Positions 55,047 through 58,996 of a DNA stretch of 58,996 nucleotides are shown in pieces; the first letter of the stretch is position 1; each line of letters begins with the position of its first letter. The notes under the pieces are model-generated. The model was not told the origin of the DNA and searched no databases. It saw only the letters and a program-made list of their open reading frames with translations. Origin of the DNA: Elusimicrobia bacterium CG_4_9_14_3_um_filter_62_55 (lineage in GTDB: Bacteria > Elusimicrobiota > Elusimicrobia > UBA1565); the NCBI GenBank assembly GCA_002790095.1, contig PFUL01000040.1, positions 1 through 58,996 on the forward strand, in the 5' to 3' direction. A program made the position numbers and the translations under genes.

Positions 55047-55931
55047 TTAGGTGAGAATCAGTCCCATGAGGGCTTTTGCCGTCGCTGGGAGATAGCGGCC
55101 TTTGCGCTGCAGAATTCCGTACTCGTCTACGGGGAAGCCTTCCGGAGCCGGGCGTACGGAGACCTTCCTTCGGTCTCCCGGCAGCAGGCAGAACTCCGGA
55201 ACGAGCGCGATCCCAAGGCCTTTAGAGACATAGGTCTTCGCCAGGTCCCATCCGCCGACCTGGAGAGCCATTCTAATCGGGACGCCGCGCTGAGCGAAAT
55301 ATCGCTGCAGGGCGCCGTATCCTCGGGTTCCCTCGCTGGCCCCGACGAAGGCCTGATCCTTCAGGTCCTCGGCTTTCTGCACTTTCTTTAAGGGAGACCC
55401 TTTCGGAACGATGAGTTTGTAGCCGATCTGCTTGACGGGTTGGAACCGCAAGTCCTTGGGGATATCGTCGCGCTTGGCCGAACGCAGCGCGAAATCAAGT
55501 TCACCGGCCCGAAGCGACTTGATTGTCTCGCTAAAGAGCTGAATGCGGATCGAGAGTTCCACATCGGGATTCTCCCTGTGAAACTGCTCAACCGCGTCGG
55601 GGAGCAAATAGTGCGCCGCCGTCGCGCCGGCGCCGACGCGGACGGGGGCGTTTACATGTGCGCCGGCTTTCTCTTGAAGTCTCGGCGCGATGACGTTCCA
55701 GCGGTCCCTCAGATCCTGCAGTTCATTCCGCAATTCTTCCCCGTAGACCGTCAATTTCTTGCGGCGTCCGTCGGGTTCGAAGAGGGGTAAGTCTTTGCCG
55801 AGTTCGCGCTGCAGTTCGGCCATTTTTCGGCTGATCGCGGGTTGACTCGTGTGGAGGGCCAGGGCGGTCTTCGTGAAGGAGCATCCCAACTCGGCGAGTT
55901 TGAGAAATGATTCGATCTGATCTTTTTCCAT
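55047..55931 (-). CDS. LysR-family transcriptional regulator
   Basis: A 294-residue protein. The N-terminal winged helix has KLAELGCSFTKTALALHTSQ and PAISRKMAELQRELG, and residues 90-290 form the periplasmic-binding-protein-like effector domain (VRVGAGATAAHYLLP, QLFSETIKSLRAGELDFALR). Length and layout match CysB-like LysR proteins. No metabolic gene is beside it, so target and effector are unknown. A minus-strand TATAAT at 55949-55954 lies about 17 bases before the ATG. It is divergent from dnaB and convergent with the helicase. Confidence 0.9.
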   Translation of the reverse strand: MEKDQIESFLKLAELGCSFTKTALALHTSQPAISRKMAELQRELGKDLPLFEPDGRRKKLTVYGEELRNELQDLRDRWNVIAPRLQEKAGAHVNAPVRVGAGATAAHYLLPDAVEQFHRENPDVELSIRIQLFSETIKSLRAGELDFALRSAKRDDIPKDLRFQPVKQIGYKLIVPKGSPLKKVQKAEDLKDQAFVGASEGTRGYGALQRYFAQRGVPIRMALQVGGWDLAKTYVSKGLGIALVPEFCLLPGDRRKVSVRPAPEGFPVDEYGILQRKGRYLPATAKALMGLILT

Positions 55932-56067
55932 GGGAATAAGCAGAATCCATTATATATCGAAATACGTATAGATAGTCTTTTAAATCATTATTGGAATGAA
56001 TCAAAAACTCTTTTCTATCGTGTTGACCGCCGCAAAAACCGTCGAGTCCACGGATAGAGGAGTTCCT

Positions 56068-57471
56068 ATGCCCGAGCCGTTAACGCACATCCCGCCGCAG
56101 TCTTTGGAGGCCGAAAAGTCCGCCCTTGGATCGATGCTGATCGAAGCCGAGGCCGCCGAACACGCCCTAGAGAACCTGACCCCCGAAGATTTCTATGCCT
56201 CGCAGAACCGCCTGGTCTTTACCGCAGCCGAGGCGCTGTCGAAGAAGGGAACGGCCATCGATGTGGTCACCGTCTCCGTTGAACTCAAGCGCATCAATAA
56301 GTACGGCGATGCCGGGGGGGCGACTTACCTGAAGGAACTGTGCGCGTCGGTCGCGACGGCGACGCACATCGAGCATTATACGCAGGCGGTCAAAAATATG
56401 TCGGTGCTGCGGCGTCTTATTAAAGAGGCCTCGGGCATCGTTTCGGACTGCATGCTCCGCAACAAGGAGACCTCCGACATCCTCGATAAGGCGCAGGCCA
56501 GGATTCTGGCCGTTGCCAACGAGCGCGGCGAGAGCGGGTTCCGTTCGATCAGCCCCATTACGCACGAGACGCTCGACAAGCTGGAGAAGCTGTCCAAATC
56601 CAAAGGAGAGGTCACGGGCGTCTCCTCGGGCATCAAGGGAATCGACAAGATGACTTCGGGATTTCAGAACGGCGATCTGATCATCCTCGCCGCGCGGCCC
56701 AGTCAGGGTAAAACCGCTTTGGCCCTGAATTTCGTGTCGCACATGGCGATGCGCGCCGATCCCCCCGTTTCTGTGGGCTTCTTCAGCCTCGAGATGGGAG
56801 CGGACCAACTGGCAACGCGGATGATCTCCGCCGACTCCGGGACCGACCAGCAGATGTTGCGAAGCGGGTACTTTCCGCGTTCGAAATGGACCGACATCAC
56901 CAACGCGGCTTCGCGCCTCGCTGCTGCGCCCCTTCACATCGACGATACCGCCGGACTTTCTATCCTCGAAGTGCGCGGCCGGGCGCGTCGTCTCGACCGC
57001 GACCTGCGGGCGAAGGGAAAAAAACTCGGGGTGATCCTGATCGATTACCTGCAGTTGATGCGCGGCTCCGGCGGTCGCCAGGAAAACCGCCAGCAGGAGG
57101 TTTCGGAAATCAGCCGCGGGCTCAAGCAGATGGCGCGCGATTTGGGCGTGCCGGTGATCGCTCTCTCCCAGCTTTCCCGGCGCGTCGAGGATTCGGGGCG
57201 CACTGATAAGCGGCCGATCCTCTCCGATTTGCGGGAATCGGGTGCGCTTGAGCAGGACGCGGATGTGGTGGCGTTTATTTTCCGGGAGTCGTATTACAAG
57301 CGGGACGATCCGACGCTGGAGAATAAGGCGGAGGTTATTATCGCCAAGCAGCGGAACGGTCCGATCGGGAAGGTGGAGTTGATTTTTAGGAGGGAGTTGA
57401 CGCGGTTTGAGGATGCGTATCAGGGGGAGGAGCCGGATGATGGTGGGGAGCAGGCGGATATTGCGTGGTAG
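56068..57471 (+). CDS. dnaB: Replicative DNA helicase
   Basis: A 467-residue DnaB. The N-terminal helical domain (IPPQSLEAEKSALGSMLI) and the RecA-like core follow, with Walker A ARPSQGKTALALNF, GFFSLEMGADQLATRM, and the H4 motif LIDYLQLMRG, then QLSRRVEDSGRTDKRPILSDLRESG. The start is the ATG at 56068, behind GAGGAG. It is the hexameric ring helicase of the fork. The DciA-like protein at 22491 could load it. The last 60 codons shift to G-rich usage, and the acidic tail (GEEPDDGGEQADIAW) is common for the family. Confidence 0.96.
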   Translation: MPEPLTHIPPQSLEAEKSALGSMLIEAEAAEHALENLTPEDFYASQNRLVFTAAEALSKKGTAIDVVTVSVELKRINKYGDAGGATYLKELCASVATATHIEHYTQAVKNMSVLRRLIKEASGIVSDCMLRNKETSDILDKAQARILAVANERGESGFRSISPITHETLDKLEKLSKSKGEVTGVSSGIKGIDKMTSGFQNGDLIILAARPSQGKTALALNFVSHMAMRADPPVSVGFFSLEMGADQLATRMISADSGTDQQMLRSGYFPRSKWTDITNAASRLAAAPLHIDDTAGLSILEVRGRARRLDRDLRAKGKKLGVILIDYLQLMRGSGGRQENRQQEVSEISRGLKQMARDLGVPVIALSQLSRRVEDSGRTDKRPILSDLRESGALEQDADVVAFIFRESYYKRDDPTLENKAEVIIAKQRNGPIGKVELIFRRELTRFEDAYQGEEPDDGGEQADIAW

Positions 57472-57535
57472 GTGTAGGGTGCGCTTCCTTGCAAATTTAC
57501 CTTGCCGGGGTTACATACAGGGTTAGGGGCGTTCC

Positions 57536-58939
57536 ATGCCGAACTCTGGATACGATGAATTGGGCCGCAAGGCCGGCCAGTTGGCGTTGCGCTATCAAGG
57601 CGGCGACAAGACCGTCGAGGGAAAGCTTTTCCACGCCACAAAAGACTTGGTCTACGGCTTCCTGAACCGAAAGGTTCTCGAGTCCCGCCAGACACTCACC
57701 GGCGTTCCCGGATATATTGACGCTGAAGACATCTTCACGGATGTCATGGATGCAATCTTTCGGGTGCTGGGAAACGCGGCTTACTCCGACAAACAGAAAT
57801 ACAAATCCTGGGTCCTGAGGATCTCCTACAACAAGTTCCTCGATTCCTTGTTGGGACGCAAAGGTGAAGCGCGCCAAGAAGGGGAGGGCGGCGCGATCTC
57901 GATCGAGGATGCGATCGAAAAGTCGGGAGATTCTGAGGGGCGCCGCCGAAAGGGGGGCGTCCCGGCGGTTCCAGACGACATCCCGAACAAGCTTATCATT
58001 CGCGAAATCATGAACCTCGTCCTAAGCGGCCTGTCGGATGTAAAGAACCAGGACCACGCGAACATATTCGTTGCGCGGGTGATTCTGGGAAAGACTGAAC
58101 AGCAGGTCTGCGAGATATTCGACATCAGCCCCGCGATGGCAAAAACCAACCACCGTCGGGCGTGCCAGAAGATCTTGAAGTCCATCGAGACGAACAAGGA
58201 TTATCCGAAAGTCTCCCTGAAGGGTATTCAGAAACTCTGCGAGGAGCTCTTGGTGCTCAAGCGCAAGGACCTGGACTTGATCGACGATGAGACCGCGCGA
58301 AAGGCGCTTTGTGCCGCCGCGGGAAAGCACAGTTCTTTGGAGGATTTGTCGGAAGTCTTAGGCCTGCCGATCGAGAAGAGCTTGGCGATCCTGCGGCGCG
58401 GCATTGCAGCGCTCTCACGGGCGAAGATGACTCGGGCTCAGCAGGGGCGACCCCTCGATGAAGTCGCCAAGGACGCCTTCGTTTGGGAGGCGGTCGACCG
58501 CGCGATCGCCAGCTATCCCCGCGCGATGGCCAGGACGCGGAATGTGTCGTACCCCGATGATGTCGAGGAAGCCGTGGCCCTATGCTCCATCTCCGTCTAC
58601 CTCGCCTATGCCGGGGGAGGCGATGAGCCTTGCACCTCGTTGGGACAGCTATTGAGCAAGCGCGTGTCTCCCGAAGAAGTGCCGGGAGTGGCCAAAGATC
58701 TCAAATTGGATTCTCATAAGGTCTGGCAGCTGCTCTCCGACACCTTGCCCGAAGAGGAAATGACGGAAAATCTCCTCAAGCGCATCGAGCGGAAGATCGG
58801 CATCGAGCGTGACGCGATCGAAGCGGCGCTTAGCGCGAGCCAGGTCGTCGGCAAGAGGCTTCCTACCCGAAGCCTCTCTCAAGAGGCGGAGAAGAGGTAT
58901 TTAGCGGGCCCGACATCCAGTAGCTATTGCAACACTTGA
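57536..58939 (+). CDS. ECF-type sigma-factor-like protein with a long C-terminal extension
   Basis: A 467-residue product. Residues about 40-125 resemble a sigma2 domain (IDAEDIFTDVMDAIFRVLGN and WVLRISYNKFLDSLLG), and 175-220 a sigma4 helix-turn-helix (RVILGKTEQQVCEIFDISPA). The usual ECF is under 200 residues; here over 240 more residues follow, made of helical segments with KHSSLEDLSEVLGLPIEKSL and VPGVAKDLKLDSHKVWQLLS, which look like further small DNA-binding folds. It lies 64 bases past dnaB. No anti-sigma gene is in the window. It may be a regulator rather than a true sigma factor. Confidence 0.65.
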   Translation: MPNSGYDELGRKAGQLALRYQGGDKTVEGKLFHATKDLVYGFLNRKVLESRQTLTGVPGYIDAEDIFTDVMDAIFRVLGNAAYSDKQKYKSWVLRISYNKFLDSLLGRKGEARQEGEGGAISIEDAIEKSGDSEGRRRKGGVPAVPDDIPNKLIIREIMNLVLSGLSDVKNQDHANIFVARVILGKTEQQVCEIFDISPAMAKTNHRRACQKILKSIETNKDYPKVSLKGIQKLCEELLVLKRKDLDLIDDETARKALCAAAGKHSSLEDLSEVLGLPIEKSLAILRRGIAALSRAKMTRAQQGRPLDEVAKDAFVWEAVDRAIASYPRAMARTRNVSYPDDVEEAVALCSISVYLAYAGGGDEPCTSLGQLLSKRVSPEEVPGVAKDLKLDSHKVWQLLSDTLPEEEMTENLLKRIERKIGIERDAIEAALSASQVVGKRLPTRSLSQEAEKRYLAGPTSSSYCNT

Positions 58940-58996
58940 CGCAAGCCGTCGTCTTCGTTTTGGTCCGTCTTCCTTGCCGTAATCTTAGCCGTTGCC

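Overview
The window looks like chromosomal sequence from a GC-rich, Gram-negative, uncultured-type bacterium. It carries a complete replication-origin neighbourhood (gyrA, gyrB, a DciA-like gene, dnaN and dnaA on the minus strand; DnaA boxes; then hpf on the plus strand). It also has an HPrK-RapZ-PTS-lepA-lepB block, a PorV-like protein coupled to a beta-propeller protein with a FlgD/T9SS-like C-terminal domain, and a plant/E. coli-type biosynthetic arginine decarboxylase. This mix suggests a lineage such as Elusimicrobiota or a deltaproteobacterial relative, but no rRNA is present to prove it. I see no rRNA, tRNA or CRISPR array.

Layout. 1-3938: B12-type radical SAM protein and two glycosyltransferases, behind a strong sigma70 promoter and a structured 99-bp repeat. 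3940-16496: mixed housekeeping and envelope genes (speA, two exported proteins, serS, rtcB with a coupled partner, an (alpha/alpha)6-barrel-like protein, a DUF885 peptidase-like protein, a squalene/phytoene synthase). 16504-16654: a small inverted-repeat element. 16696-25663: small protein, archease, gyrA, gyrB, dciA-like, dnaN, dnaA and oriC. 25664-36539: hpf, hprK, rapZ, a reduced mannose-family PTS (IIA, IIB, IIC, IID, HPr, EI), lepA, lepB, nfeD-like. 36604-43568: M28 peptidase, two cytoplasmic histidine kinases, HAD phosphatase, PorV/FlgD pair, small exported protein. 43708-48603: accessory region with hipBA, an insertion sequence inside a small gene, a second copy of the 99-bp repeat, an orphan DUF433 gene and palindrome-rich non-coding DNA. 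48604-54953: a two-gene operon of a DUF4143-type ATPase and a 1706-residue exonuclease-RecQ-UvrD fusion helicase. 55047-58939: LysR regulator, dnaB and a long sigma-factor-like protein. The last 57 bases hold nothing recognisable.

Expression logic. Many first genes of transcripts have a -10 hexamer ending 5-6 bases before the start codon, with no Shine-Dalgarno sequence. They are therefore probably leaderless (3033, 5913, 6029, 12447, 16696, 36604, 38746, 48604). Genes inside operons are tightly packed with ATGA or TTGA stop/start overlaps. The archease gene has only an ATA codon in an ATAA overlap with the gyrA stop. I saw no convincing intrinsic terminators.

How genes work together. HPrK should phosphorylate the seryl site of HPr, EI the histidyl site, and RapZ sits in the same operon, so the block is probably a carbon/envelope signalling module as much as a transporter. 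Archease is the known activator of RtcB, and both are here although 4.5 kb apart. HipB probably represses hipBA through an inverted repeat that brackets its promoter. The accessory region, with its toxin-antitoxin genes, insertion sequence and ATPase-helicase operon, has the look of a defence or mobile island, but that is inference from content and context.
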